From: Celoporthe dispersa
Taxonomy: Eukaryota; Ascomycota; Sordariomycetes; Diaporthales; Cryphonectriaceae
Length of the DNA: 64,000 nt
Direction of reading: 5' to 3'
Assembly: GCA_016584495.1 (NCBI GenBank)
Contig: WAID01000010.1
Span: 1-64,000, forward strand
The notes beneath the pieces were generated by a model, which saw only the letters and a list, made by a program, of their open reading frames with translations, was not told where the DNA came from and did no database searches. Shown here piece by piece: positions 20,707 through 33,900 of the stretch (position 1 is the stretch's first letter; each line of letters opens with the position of its first letter). Position numbers and translations under genes: made by a program.

Positions 20707-23491
20707 ATGGCAGACGGCGGCCCGTTGTGCTCCTCACCAGCGCGTCCCACGCTGCATGACCGCCTCATGATGCTGTCTTCGTCGCCACTACCAGAGATAC
20801 AAGAGTTGCTCGCTAAGAAGCCGAGAACACACAAGTTAAAGTCTGGAAGTGCTGCGGCGCCGATACCCGCCCATGCGAACACGACTTTCACACGTGCTTC
20901 TGACCTCCTGCTTGCTGCTCAGGCAGCTGGGGACGACTCCTTCGATCCGATTGACGAGCCAGAACCATTCCCTGCCAAGAAGGCCCCGTCCAAACGCTCG
21001 CAGAAATCAGCCGCAAGAATTTCAAAACCATCTACGGCGCCAAAACAAGTTGCAAAGAGGTCATCTTCCTGTCGTCAGATGGTGTTGCGCCTGATAGTGC
21101 CCAGCGCGAGGACTTCGACGCAGCCGCGGCAAAAGGTCAAAAAATGAAGAGCTCGAGGACAATGACGTGCAGGGCACGCCTTTGAAAGCGAAGCCATGGA
21201 AGAAATACAAGGTGGCAGGAGAGTTCAGTCCAACGGCAGAGAAAACAGAGGAGGTATTCGAGGCAGCGAAGCTTCCAGCAAATATCAAGAAGCCCAAGAC
21301 ACAGAAGAAGGAGGCCGAGACTGTCAGCAGGCATCTTCTCAAAGAGACCGGCGTGGTGGAGAATCCCAGGCGCAAGGGAAGACCCCACGAGTTTCCACAC
21401 CCGAGCCTATCAACCTAGAGCCTGCAGTACAGAGGAGATTGGACTGGACACCTCCGCGGCAAGACTCCACTCTCACCGCAGCCACAAGTGACCACACTTG
21501 GTCGTTATCCGACGGCCCCGCGCCGGAAGACGAAGGCTCGAATACCGTCGCACCAGACATGTTCAAGAAGCTGCATGATACTTTTGGCCACAAAGTGGAG
21601 CATGAGAACTCGCCCGCCCCTCAGCAGCAGCCTGCAAAGGTACTCGGGAAGAGTAAGATCATTGACCTGATCTCTACTAACCACTCTTCCGGGCCGTCTG
21701 CGCCAGCCCGCAATCCTTCGCCTGTGAAGGAGAAACCGCCGAAGAAGAAGCCCCGCACAATCACGGAATTGGCTACAGCTCCATATGTGGTCAAGAATGC
21801 CGATCCCGTGGACGACCAGCGTAGAGAAGACTCTCTGCTTGAATACTGCCGAGTCGATGGTCCACAGCAGGATACTACCAAGCCAGCCGGGGGCAGGGGC
21901 AAGAGCAAAGCTGCAAAGGTGGCCAAGAGTAAAAAGAAGGCTCAGCCGAAGAAGCCAGTGTTGTTATCACCGCGCGCCGCAATGAGACTGTCAGCTGCAC
22001 AGGATTTCGTGTTTGGAACATCCAGCCAGTTGGCTCGCGAGAAATCACCAACGCTGCTCAGAGATTTGCACGAGGCCTTGGAAGCCTCAACCATGACCAT
22101 TGAGGAGGACCCTTTCGGCGGTTCTGGAGAAGCATCGAAAGCTGAGAGACAAGGTAAAAGCCTCTGGTCGGTGAGCGCAAGGGACCAGACTGGTGAGATG
22201 GTGGATGTCGAGGTCATCGACTTGGTCGACTCCTCGGGATTCCCGGAAGACGACGCGATTTTAGACCCGTGGAAACACTTGGCTCCGGAACCGGTTGCGG
22301 CCGAACCTGCGACAGCGGGAGTATCCGGTCTTGAACTCGACACCAGGCGCGTCATCGCGGCTGAAGATGCAAAGTCACGATCGTCTGTGCGAAAATCGTT
22401 ATTTTCCACGACGCAGCGCAAAATTACTATCAACACTGCAGTTGTGGAATGCCCACCCACCTCAACAGAGTCGTTCCCTCTGCTCACGGACCTGCTGGAA
22501 GACGAAATGCCTCCTCCAAGCAATCAACAGCAAACGCAGGAAGAGAGGGAAGAGCCTTCAAGGAGGGCTGCGTCTAGTTCACAAAAGCCGCGACCGAATT
22601 TTGAACTGTTCACTGACACGAAGTTGGCCAAGGAGGTCTCCAAATTCGGCTTCAAGGCTGTTAGGACCAGAACTGCGATGATCTCCTTGCTAGACCAGTG
22701 TTGGAAAAGTAAGAACCAACCTCTAGGTCAAACAGCGCCCTTCTCGACAAGCTCTATCCTAAACAGTCCGAAGCGCAAGCAGCCAGCATCGCCTAAAGAG
22801 GATCCGGCAGTATCTGCTCCGCTAGCAAAGAAGTCGCGCGGCAGGCCCAAGAAGGCTGCCACGACAGATGTTGATGGCACCGAAGCGGGACGGGGCGCTG
22901 AAATGCAGAAGGAGGCAGCGCAGAGTGACGAGCCTGCTATGCCCAAGAAGCGCGGTCGACCTCGAAAAGGAGATGCCGCCGCAATAGAGAAGGCAGCTAG
23001 GCCTATACTGCCGCCGCCCTCCCCAAAGCCCAAACGCGGAATCTCGACACCGAAACGCAAAAGCGGCAGGTCGACCAGTCCATGAGATTCAAGACTCTGA
23101 CCTCGACAGTGAAGGCGACACCGGTGTGTCATCGCCTGAACAGCAATTCTCGCCTTCTGGGCACAATGTCTCTATCAGCGACGACACCGAGATCTCGCTC
23201 AACCTCAGCCCATCCGACCAGCAATCTGCACTTTACAATCTCATTACCAGGGCAATCACATCAGCGCCCCGCACGGCCGACCCTTCGGAGCCGTCCTGGC
23301 ACGAGAAGATGCTGATGTACGACCCGATCATCCTCGAGGACCTGGCGGCGTGGCTGAACTCTGGACAGCTGACGAGGGTCGGGCACGATGGCGAGGTCTC
23401 GCCACATGCCGTGAAGAAGTGGTGTGAGTCCAGAAGCATATGCTGTCTGTGGAAAGTGAACCTGCATGGTAAGGAAAGAAAGCGGTTTTAG
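20707..23491 (+). CDS. SLX4: Structure-specific endonuclease subunit SLX4
   Basis: SLX4 is the nuclear scaffold of the SLX1-SLX4 nuclease, which cuts branched DNA in recombination repair and replication-fork restart. The start at 20707 (MADGGPLCSSPARPTLHDRL) opens a long disordered Lys/Pro/Ser-rich protein. AT-hook-like or basic stretches such as KKRGRPRKGD lie near 22950. The conserved C-terminal SLX1-binding helices are MYDPIILEDLAAWLNSGQL and AVKKWCESRSICCLW (23310-23450). A SAP-like segment may lie around 22600-22720 (FGFKAVRTRTAMISLLDQCW). The frame breaks near 21115, 21400 and 23085; the central 1.6 kb is one open frame. The total of roughly 900 residues suits fungal SLX4. Confidence 0.88.
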
Positions 23492-23568
23492 GAGTATAGC
23501 ATTGCATTGCTTGCATGAGTTGTTTTCTTCTTTTTCTCTGTTTTGTTTTCTTCTTTTTTTGTGTGCGT

Positions 23569-23596
23569 GAGAGAGAGAGAGAGAAAGAGAGAGAGG
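23569..23596 (+). repeat. GA dinucleotide repeat
   Basis: About fourteen GA units with one interruption lie just 3' of SLX4. Confidence 0.9.
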
Positions 23597-23803
23597 GTTA
23601 TAGATTCAAACTACTAGATACTCATCTAAGCGCGGAGCATATTGCAGGATTATTGATTTAGGCGCTGAATATCAGAGTGTTAAAGCATAGAGTCCCAAGA
23701 CAACAAACAGATGCACTGAATATGGAGCTGCGCCCTCGGTCTAATGCCGCCCTCTATGTATAGCGCACACTGCCGCTCTATAAAGTCTTATATCCTTGCA
23801 TTC

Positions 23804-24987
23804 TCACTCTGTTCTCTTGCCTCTCTCTCCTTGGCCCCCTCTCCTCCCCAGGACTTCCTCTCTGTCCCGAACCTCCACGTTCCTAGGCCCTTCCTTGCTA
23901 AAATTTACCAAGACCACCCTCTCGAAGTCCCCGCCCCGCCCGCTCCCCTTGAGCTCCAGGCCAGGCTTGTCCAGCCCCAGCACGACCCTCTTGTCACCCG
24001 CCCGCACGAACAACACAGCCGGGCTCATGACCTTGTCGGTCCAGGGTATCAAGGCCGTAGGGTGAACTTTCCTGGCCCCTGCCTCGTCGTCCTCCTGGGG
24101 CGATGGTGGCACCCTCGTGACGAACTCGAGCAGCGCCCTCCTCTGCGCCTTGTATGTCGCCTGCAGATCCCTACCTGCACCGCCCTCCACACCCGCAAAC
24201 ACCCGCGCCACCATGGTCAGTAGGAACAGCTGCGGCGGGAACAACACGATCTCCCCGCGCGTCTGCCGCGCCAGCCACTCCGATGCGGGCGCAAACGTGG
24301 CCGCCGTGTGCTCGACCCCGCCGTCGCTAGTAGGTGTCGCGAACACATCCACGTCGCCCTCCATGCTGCTGCTGCTGCTGTCTGCCTGCGAGGAGGAGGG
24401 AAAGGGCATAGGGAACAGGTACATCTGCGTGGTGAACCGCCTCGGCACGTTGGGCGGGGTGATCCATCGCGTGAAGGGGACGAGATCATCCACGCACGGC
24501 TCGGCGTTCAGCTCGGTCTCTACCCAGCGGGTGAAGTGGAGCTCGTCGGCGTGCACAGCCTTGCGGGCCCGGTTTATGGCGGCGGCGTCGTCGCCGCCAC
24601 CACTACCACCGAGGTTGACCAGGGCGTCGGAACCGGGACGGCGGGCGAGGAGGAGGCCAGACTCTTCAAAGGTCTCGCGGATGGCGGCAAGGCGGTAGGC
24701 GGGTCCGTCGACATGATAGAGGGGTGTGTCCGGGGCGGCAGGCAGAGCGGGCTCATGGAAGGAGGAGAGGTTGCCGCCTGGGAAGACGTGGGCGGAGGGA
24801 AGGAGGAGGAGGTCTGGACGCGATGGAGGAGGAGTATTTCGTTGGTTGGGGAGAGGAGGATCACGCTTGCGCTTGGGCGTGGTGGGGAAGGGTCAGGTTT
24901 GTTCTTCTTTGTGGCCTTGTCGTTGGTGGAGGAGGAGGAGGAGGAGGAGGAGGGCCTGGTCTGGGCCGAGGAGCGTTTAGTGGGCAT
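23804..24987 (-). CDS. Nudix hydrolase, NUDT19-like
   Basis: This is a Nudix-fold diphosphatase resembling the NUDT19/RP2 group, whose members cleave CoA or other nucleoside diphosphate derivatives, often in peroxisomes or mitochondria. The start at 24987 (MPTKRSSAQTRPS) leads through a poly-Ser tract (coded by a GGA-rich repeat on the plus strand) to PRPSASVILLSPTNEILLLH, then HVFPGGN. The Nudix helix RETFEESGLLL is near 24660-24690. Between the glycine pair and the helix is a long loop, as in NUDT19. The C-terminal region includes FTRWITPPNVPRRFTTQMYL, typical of this group. The frame needs a one-base shift near 24785. A longer upstream frame (to 25332) could encode a targeting leader, but I could not decide on it. 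Confidence 0.82.
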
Positions 24988-25576
24988 GCTGGGTGGTGCT
25001 GGTCTTACGAGCACAGATCTCAGGTGGGAGGACGGTACGGGTGATGATGGTGGTGGCGGTGATGAGAGGGAGAAGGAGTGTAGTGTGCGTCGTGAGGGCG
25101 GTGTCGAGGGCGATGTACACGGTGCGATCTCATAATGAGTTGACAGGCGGATTACGGACAGCCGAGGTGGTGGACGAGCTGCTGGATTTCGGAGGAGGCA
25201 ACAGATGACCACATGACCTGCACCACGGAGAAAGCATGGTGGAGGGCTCATGACAAGGGGAGGAGGTGTCCTTTGCCATTGCCCAGGGCTGTGTGTGGTT
25301 GTGTATGAGGAGAAGGAACGTGGGCCGTCCATCGTGTTCAGCCGAGGTCTAGCGTCGAGGAGCAGGGAAGGAAGCTGCTGTGCAGGAGAGGATCCCTGTC
25401 AGGCATTTCACGTGGCAGCGACGATCATACAATACTACAGTAAAATCTAGAATATAAATTATAGTACTACTTAAGTAATCTTTGTTGGCTCCCACCTCAA
25501 TATCATCTCTTCTTTTCTGTAGAATATCACAGACTATGAGTCAATAGCCTTTGGGTGTCTCTCTCTCTGCTTCTGC
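24988..25576. other. Intergenic, upstream of Nudix gene
   Basis: This is the promoter side of the Nudix gene. A minus-strand frame extends through it to 25332 but looks like 5' leader or antisense noise. No separate gene is supported. Confidence 0.4.
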
Positions 25577-27613
25577 TCAGTGGGCGGAGACGGGCACTCC
25601 ATCCGACCTCTTCTCGTCAGGCACCAGACCCGCCTGGCCATTTTCTGGTCCATTCGCAGCACCACGGGTGCTGTTTGCCCTCCAGTGCCTCAGCAGCGCA
25701 AGCAGGTAGCTCCCCTCGGTAACATGATGCTCCGGCTCCTCGCCCTCCTCGCCCGCCTTGGGCCTGACGATGCCCACATTCCCCAGACAGGCCGCACACA
25801 CGATACAGACTCCCATGAACGGACAGATCGCCACGAACGCCCAGACCATGGCCATCTTGGGATCCGCGGCCGCCAGGTTGTTGTACACCGTCGTCATGAT
25901 CGTCAGCGCCAGCGCGCCTCCAAACGGCATGGCGATCCCCATCAGCGACACGATGCTCGCGATGGACTCTGGGAAGAAACCGACGGCGTGGAGGGTGCCC
26001 GGCATGAAGCGCAGCCCGGTGCCCACGCCGCTAAAGGCGACCATCCCGTAGATGTTGGCAACGTGGCCTGTCGACATGGCCCACGCGAGGAGCCCGATGC
26101 CTACCGCCTCGATGGTCGACCCTAGGAAGAGGGCAGGAAGGTGCCGCGCGGCCACACGTTGCAGAAGAGCATGGCGAGGTAGACACCCGCCCCGATGCCA
26201 GGCGTGTAGTAGAGGAGCTGGACGCCGGCCTTGCTGGACGAATAGCCGAGGATGAGGGTGAAGTAGAGGTCGACATAGTAGAGCACCTTGACGCAGGAGT
26301 CAGCAATCCCGGTATCGAGCAGGTCCTGGGTCGCGGGAGGCTCACGCTGTAGATGGCCATGCCTGTCGAAAAGTTGATATAGAACAGCAGGCCCACATTG
26401 CGGTTCTTGATAAAGCGCCATGGGATCATTGGGCTCTGCGAAGGAACCTCTTCCCGAGGGCCCGGCCTGGGGCCATCAGGTACTCATAGCCCAGCCAGGC
26501 CGCGGCGAGGAGGCCGCCGAGGACCAGGGGAACGAGGACCTCGTACGAGCTCCATGCATATGTGTCACCTGCCCACGTGAACGCGAGGATGATCAGGCCG
26601 AACCCGAACAGGAAGAGCAGCTGGCCGCCAACATCGATCGTCATGAGCCGACGCACCACCGTCGGCGCGGCCTCGGCCCTCTGCGCCGTCGACACAACCT
26701 CGTCGTCGACACCGGCCAGGGCTGTGGGCCCACCAGCTCCGCGCGCAGCACAAAGAACACGATCATGATGCCCAGGATGCAGATGGGCAGGTTGATCCCG
26801 AAGCACCACCTCCAGCTCGCGCTGGTCAGGTACCCGCCGACGACCGGCCCGACGGCGTACGAGCACCCGCCCGTGAGCGCAAAGAAGGACCAGTTCTTGG
26901 CGTTCTCCTGCAGGCTGACCTTGTCGGAGATGATGACGCGCACCAGGACGCTGATGCCGGCGCATGCGACACCCTGGAAGCCACGGCCGAGGAGGAGGAC
27001 GGGGAAGGACGTCGTGGGCGCCCCAGTACAGAGGGCACTGCCGAGGGTCATGAGGAGGAGAACAGCCTGGAGAGAGGTGTGCCGGCCGAAGATGTCCGCC
27101 ATCTGGCCCCTAAACAAGTTCTCGTCAGCGGTCGGGAGCAGATGGTACACGCGTCGCGGGCCGATGAGGCGTACAGAACGGGATGAATGCCGCGCTGGTC
27201 AGGTTGAAGGCCGAGACGATCCAGTTGAGCTCAGCAACCTCGTCTGGTGGGTAAAGTCAGCCACGGGCAATCTCATGCTGCTCGGCATGGACAGCTTCTT
27301 ACTAAAATCGATGGCGATGAAAGGCAGGGCGCTCGCTACGCTGAAGCCTCGTGTTAGTCTCATCCATCTATAACGACCAATCTACCTCGCAAAGCCCGAT
27401 GCCGGAGGCTCACATGGTAACGTCGAGAGCCTGAAGGGCAAACGGCATCAACAGGCCGGCGATCAACTTCAGTCTGTAGATGAGCGCCCGGTGGCCCTCC
27501 GCCTTGCACTGCTCGCATGGATCCAAGATCTCCTCTGGACCCTTGACCAGCTCGCCATTCTGGATAGCCCGTCGCTGGTGCACACAGGGTGGCTTCGGCT
27601 TGTCTGGCGCCAT
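25577..27613 (-). CDS. MFS exporter, DHA2-type, disrupted
   Basis: This is a 14-helix major facilitator transporter, the third MFS in the window. The start at 27613 (MAPDKPKPPCVHQRRAIQNG) gives a Cys-containing cytoplasmic N-terminus and the first helix (IAGLLMPFALQALDVTM). An intron follows at about 27345-27415. Later segments include GQMADIFGRHTSLQAVLLL (loop 2-3), LLLGRGFQGVACAGISVLVR (helix 5 region), WRWCFGINLPICILGIMIV and, near the end, GGALALTIMTTVYNNL. The stop at 25577 follows a hydrophilic tail. The frame breaks near 27180, 26720, 26440, 26330 and 26150. It was probably one intact gene; the substrate is unknown. Confidence 0.78.
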
Positions 27614-30600
27614 GGTCGCGGAAGAGAAGACAGAAAGAAATGTCGATGCCGATAAGATTTTCTGCTAGAGTCACCTTATTCATCGATCACACGTGCTGCA
27701 GCTCCGTCCAGCAAGCCGTCCTGCCTTGCCGTGGACTTCTCGAACCTGTCAGCCGGGGCACACGGAACACACAGATCATGTCGGCGGCGCATCGTGGATG
27801 TTAAGGCTCGTCCTCAAGAGAAACCTCCTCGAAGTCGCCCCTGTCCTCGTGGGTCCAAACGATGTCCCAGAGGAAAGGCATCGTGGCAGCATTGAGCGGT
27901 GCCTTGCATCGGAGATGTCCATGTGGATATCGATGAGCAGGGATCGGACTTCTGAGAAGTGCGAGGACCGGGAAGACAGCCAATGAAGGAGGCTGCAGAG
28001 GGTGTTGACAGGGCCAAGCGAAAGCGAGCACCGCCCAGGGCTTGACGACAGCTGGTGTCCCTGCTTTGAGAAACGCGGGTGTGAGACTACTAATCCTCGA
28101 TCTCAAGGCATTCTGGCGATCACTGCGAGACTCTAGATCTGGTCCAGATCGAGCTCAGCAGATAGGAGAGAAGTATCTTGAGATTTTCCTCTGCCGTGGG
28201 ACGAGTTTTCGGTACATCCCTGGTGGGGCCTTTCAGAGAGTCTAGCCTCGGTGATAATTCTCGACCACATTGTGTGGGCGGCCGTTGTGCTACTGTAAGT
28301 AGTAGCCGCCATACCGGAGACAATATTTGCAACAGAGCCTTGATATGTTTTTTTCTTCTTTCTCTTTTATTAGTTCCAAGGTACAAAGCTGTGAGTTCGG
28401 TCTATGCTACGGATACGCTTTCGAAAAGGGTGGCTGTCCTGGTTGATTATGTTAGCATGGCGGTAGAGTTTACACAGCAAGTATGTGCAGGCACGATGGT
28501 CGCAGTGATTGCCGAAGTGCTCCTCCCATCCCCGCTCTCACTTGTTCATGAACCACCAGTGGTGGACGACGCAGACTCATGTGTCTACTATTGTATCTAC
28601 CGAGTTACCATGAATCTCGTCTGTTTGCCTATCTTCATGGCTCCACTGACATTCAACCCATCACATTCAGCAGGCCTCGGCCTCGCTCTGAGCAGACGCT
28701 CGAGCATTGTCAGGCGGCAGAGCATCTTGACTCACAGGGCGTTGTGAGCTGGCAAAGACCCTCTGTGTAAGGTGCCAGACAGGCAGCAAAGCCTAGGAAG
28801 GGTTTCCTTGATGCCCCAGCATTCATGCCGGAAGTATACTCCGACTCTCACTTAGACTCGAGACAGCCGCGATGACGAAAGCAGCGCAGCCAGGGCCAGA
28901 GCCCATGACATCCTAACAGCAGGCCATCTACCAGCCCGCGACATCCCACCCAACCTGTTGTGTCGTCTTCAGAGGTTGCGGAAGGCGCGTCGGACGGACG
29001 CACATGGAGCGTGCCACCCCAGGGCTGCCTTCTCTATGTAGAGTAAGCATGAGGGCGTCTAGGCAGACAATGCCTCCTCCCGAGACCGTTTCTTGAGCAT
29101 GACATGGAACAGCGTCATTGGTGCGCAGGGCTAAGGCAAGCCACAAGAAACCGCGTCGCAGTAGCTGGAACACAGGGCCAGGGCTCGTCAAAATGATTCA
29201 GTGCGGCATCGATTGCGGAGCAAGACTCATCATGGCCTGAGACTCATCATAGACAACATCGGACTGTCCGAATCTCTGCGACAACTTCTCGTCGTGCCAT
29301 AACTGGCCACGGTCGGGCGGGCATCGCATGAGGTTCTTGGCGACGGTAGTGGGCCCTTGGGCAAGAACACACACTGCGCATGAGATGTCGCTCGGTGGAC
29401 GCAGGGCGACTTGACGGTCCTCTGCAGGCTCCGGACAGGAAATATCGCAGACTCCCGGATTTCAACGACGTGCACCCTGCCGTTCGGCCATGCGGAAGTT
29501 GCGGTAGTTGCGGCTAGCAGGCAAGCAGCTCATCCCCTAGCTAATATCGAGGCTGGACCCGCCGAGACGGGGGCAAGTTGAGCCCAATGCCCCAGATGGA
29601 CCCTTTTGATCTTGCTCGTCGGGCTGCACTTCGACTTCGACGTGGTTGGCACCGATGGACAGATCTTCACCAGTCGTAAGAGCCACCACAGACGATGAGA
29701 GTGCTCCTCGTTCAGCCGAGAGCCAACGCGAGAGAGATCCCATCCCTAAAGTGTGCGGCAGATCCTTCGACGTGCGGAAGAGCGGAAAGCCGATCCGCCT
29801 AGCTCTTTGGCATCTGCCGAGTGCTACATCAGCCCAGGTATAATAAAGGCATGGCGCAATTGAGCGTTTTTGAGCTGCCCTCGCTGCCTCGCTGCCGGCG
29901 TGGTCACTCGCCGGAACGGACGCTTGAGACCTGCAGCTCGGGGCTGCACTCCAAGCGCTTGTGGAGGCATTTCATGCGAAACGAACCTGATTGCCCCCTA
30001 TCGAGAAGCTGTGACTGGACAAGCCGAAGACGATGTGCCAGCAGCCACTGGCCGATGACCAAGACCACCACTAATTCTGAAGCGCCCGAGAGAAACTGCT
30101 TTGAAGTGGGTCCGGTCCCGGCGCCGTCGACGCTCCAAGACACACCCAGGATCGCCACCAAAAGGGCTGCCTGTGGCTTGCTGCTGCAGGCCCCGCCCTA
30201 CCCGCGTCAACAGCAAGCCAGCACCCATGGGGGGGGGCATTGCCTGTCAGATTAGCTCATCAGCACCACAAGAGGCCTGGTGCAGTGGGTAGTGCCTTGT
30301 GGCCGGTCCCGATCCCGGCCCCGGCATTGAGGCGGTTTGCCTCCCGCATGGTGGGTGGATGAAAGTGGGCCGCATGCAGTTCTGACGCTGCGGTCTACTG
30401 CACCGAGTAAGACGGCCCAAGGCGAGAGAATTACATCTTCAAACTCTCCCAGGGGCCTTCTGTACCTCTATTTTCCTCCTCAACCACACGCCACACACCT
30501 CACTCCCACGGATGAGAGGAACCCCCCACCCGTACGGTAGATCACCTGCCAGAGCGACCATTCCTCTTTTCCGGTCCCAAGGAGCTCGCTGGTCATTAGT

Positions 30601-30945
30601 CTGGGTTTTACAAATCCAATCGTCTCGCGCGCTCTCCAACAGCATAGGCTCTTGACGGATTTGACGCTGCAGGCCCCGTGCGCACGGCAGAAGAGCGAGG
30701 GGTAAACGGACTTGGGGGCGAGCCAGTACCAGAGCTTGGGACACGACATCAATTCAAGATCTTGGCCTTGAGCCTCTGTGCCACGACTTCTGGCCTGGCC
30801 TGGCCCTGACGGGGAGTTCGGAGCCTGAACCCAGACAAAAGAAGCTCGCCCCAAGATACGACCTCCTTGGCTCAGCGCATAACGGCTTATTCCCACCAAC
30901 CGGACCGCGTCCGTCCTTTGTCGAGCCTCGCATTGAACATCTGAG
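27614..30945. other. 3.3-kb region without a supported gene
   Basis: Several open frames of 60-190 codons exist on both strands, the longest at 28178-28747 (+), but none shows a known motif, a convincing start context or continuity across introns. A tRNA-like A-box and weak B-box occur near 30274-30312 without a cloverleaf. The right end (30850-30945) is the leader of the Zn2Cys6 gene. The region may hold non-coding transcripts or decayed sequence. Confidence 0.4.
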
Positions 30946-33900
30946 ATGGACGGCTCGGATCAACCCAAGTCTCTGTCGAATTCGCCAAACCCGGCCAGTC
31001 CGGTCGAGTCTCTCGCCGACAACGTCCCGCAGGACTCCTCACACAGCCATGCCACAGCTAGCCACAATGGACCCTCGCCGCGACCGCATACTCATCCTGC
31101 CTACCCTGGTGCGTCCGTGTATACGCCGACAGACACCCCTCCGAACGCCTGAACCCTCGAAGCTGCGTGACCTGCCGGAGGAGGAAGGTTAGGTGCGACA
31201 AGCACATGCCGTGCTCGAACTGTCGCAGGGCCCAGATCCCGTGTATTTTTCCTGCGCCCGGCCGCGCGCCCCGCCGACCGCGCCCCAAAGACCCAAATGC
31301 GCCACCCAAGCAGCCCTCCAGCGAGCGCGAGATCGAACTGATGAAGCGGTTGCGAAAGCTGGAGGGCATCGTGGAGGAGCTGAGCGGCCAGATCGAAGTA
31401 GAGACGGCAAAGAACAACTCGAGCACTGGAAACTCGCCCGAGACCGCGGCCAACATCGGGGGATTCGTATACCCCCAGCTCAGGACATCGGAACGAGAGG
31501 GCGGACAGTATTGCCGCTGGTAGCTCGCACAGCCAAGGCTCGCCCATGGGGCAGAGTGACGGCAGGCCGTCGCCATTCAACTTCAATTCCAGTTCTTCGA
31601 CCAACGCTCCTCAGCGGCAGGACAGCGTGAACAAGAAATTCGGCAGGCTGGTCATCAACGATCATGGCAAGACCAGATACGTCAGCAGCGTGTTCTGGTC
31701 CAAGATCACAGACGAGGTCAGTGCAGGCATCGCGCTGCTTCGGCACGCATCCTCCTGCTGTAATTGACAAGCGGAGCTAACCAGGACAAAAGCTCGACGA
31801 GATACGGAACGAGACGCAACGGCTGACGGACGGGGAATCTGATGTTTCCGACGACGAGAGCCTTGTGGCTGCAGCCACAACCCGCCGCGGCTGTGACCAC
31901 CACGCGTTCATCTTCGGGTACAGATCAGCCGACGTCGACCTGAGGGCCCTTCATCCCCTCCCATCGCAGATACCCTACATGTGGCAGCTATACCAGGAGA
32001 ACGTGGACCCTATCGTCAAGGTGATACACATTCCGACCGTCGACAAGCTGGTCAAGGAGACGAGGAAGAATCTCGACAACATCGGCCCGGCCAACGAGTG
32101 TCTCATGTTTGCGATCTACTTTGCCGCTATCACCTCGATAGACGCGTCTGATGTGAGCACACAGCACCAAGACTAAGCCCTGCTGTGTAACCTGACTAAC
32201 AGCCTGCCAGGTGCAAACGAATTTCGGCGTCGAGCGTGATGAGCTCTTGAGCAAGTACAGATTCGCCCTGGAGCAGTCCCTCGCCAAGGCCAACTTCATC
32301 ACCACCTCAGAGCTGGTGGTGCTTCAGGCCTTCATAGTGTTCCTCGTCCTCGTCAGGCGCCACGATGATACCAGGTTCTGCTGGACCCTGACAGGTCTTG
32401 CTGTCCGAATCGGACAGTCTATGGGCCTCCACCGGGACGGCATGTATCTTCCCGGGCTGACCCTCTGGAAATCGAAATGCGACGAAGGCTCTTCTGGGCA
32501 CTGTGTATTCTAGACCTGCGATCAGCAGAGGACCAAGGGACCGAGCTCACCATCGCGGACAAGACGTTCGACACCGAACTCCCGCTCAACATCAATGACA
32601 CCGACCTCACGGACGAGACAACAGAGATGCCGCAGCCTCGCCAGGGCGCGACGGATATGACCTTCTCCCTCATACGATACGAAGTCTGCGCCGCCGCCCG
32701 ACGCTTATATGTTGTCTCCTCCGCCTCGCCTGTGCAGTGCCCCCGAGACGTTGCCATCTCGCTGGAGGAGCGCGAGAGCATGGTGCGGTCCATCTACGAG
32801 AACGTCGAGGAGAGGTACTTCAAAGACGCCTCCACGTCCTGCAGCGCCCAGCTCTGGACAGCCGCCAACATTGCGCGCGTCATCGTGGCCAAGATGACCC
32901 TCGTCATCTACCAACCAGTGCTCCTACCCGGTGCCGACGGCCAGGTGCTGTCCGACGAAATACGAGAGCGCATCTTCACGGCCGCTACCGAGATCTTCGA
33001 GTACAACCACCAGCTGAACTCCGACCCGAGGTCAAGACAGTGGAAGTGGCTCTTCCAGACGTACACGCAGTGGCACGCGGTCGCCTACGTCCTCATGGAG
33101 GTTGCTCGCCGCCCTTGGGCCGCCGGGGTAGAGCGCGCCTGGGCAGCTCTCAATTCCGTCTTCGCCAACCCGTCGCCGGACGATCTGGATCGCATCGCCG
33201 GGCACCAGTCGATGTGGCTGCCGCTGAAGAGGATCTACCTCAAGGCCAAGAAGCATCGCGAGGCGGAAATCGCGAGGCTCAAGGCCGATCCAGACGCGGC
33301 ACAGCAGCTTGAGGTCCAGGAGCGGAGCAAGGCACCGGTGCCGCTCAGCTTCGCAGCCATGCCTGGGTCTGTCAAGAGCGCGATCGCGCTCGAGCGCTGG
33401 CGCAAGCTGGTAGACGCGCCGCCCCTGCCGCCGGAGATGCTGAACCAACAACCGCGGCCTTTCACCCCAGCGCAGTCAGGCGGCCAGACGAGCAGCGTGC
33501 CGAAGGCTGCAAACCGGCCAACAGATAGTAGTATGAATGTCAGCGGACCTGCGCAGCGACCAGACCTGCACGACCCACACATAATGAGCCAGGTGGAGGA
33601 TATCGTGAGCAGCCCGCAGTTTCTACCCCAAAATATGTGGCCGATCGCGTTCGCGCCCGGGTATCAGGATCTCGCGCGCGCGGCGACGAGCGTCGCCGGG
33701 TTCCCCTTCATGGGCGGCGGCGGCGAGATCCCACGGCAGGACGCCACTCTCGGCAATTTCGCCAACAACACAAACAACAATAGCACCAGCCAACGCCCCA
33801 GTGGTGGGCCTGCGACCACCATGGCGACGGGCTCTGGCATGCAGGCCACGCCACTCCTCGACGCGCTCAGGGTCGAGGGCAACCTCCCGCCGTGGATGTG

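Noticed and set aside
24308..25135. Long plus-strand frame of 275 codons
   Set aside because: It lies opposite the Nudix gene, whose domain motifs are on the minus strand; the frame follows from GC-rich codon bias.
28178..28747. Open frame of 189 codons on the plus strand
   Set aside because: No domain, no signal and mixed composition; it is not supported as a gene.
30274..30312. tRNA-like A box (TGGTGCAGTGG) followed by a weak B box
   Set aside because: Spacing is too short and no cloverleaf can be drawn; probably chance in GC-rich DNA.
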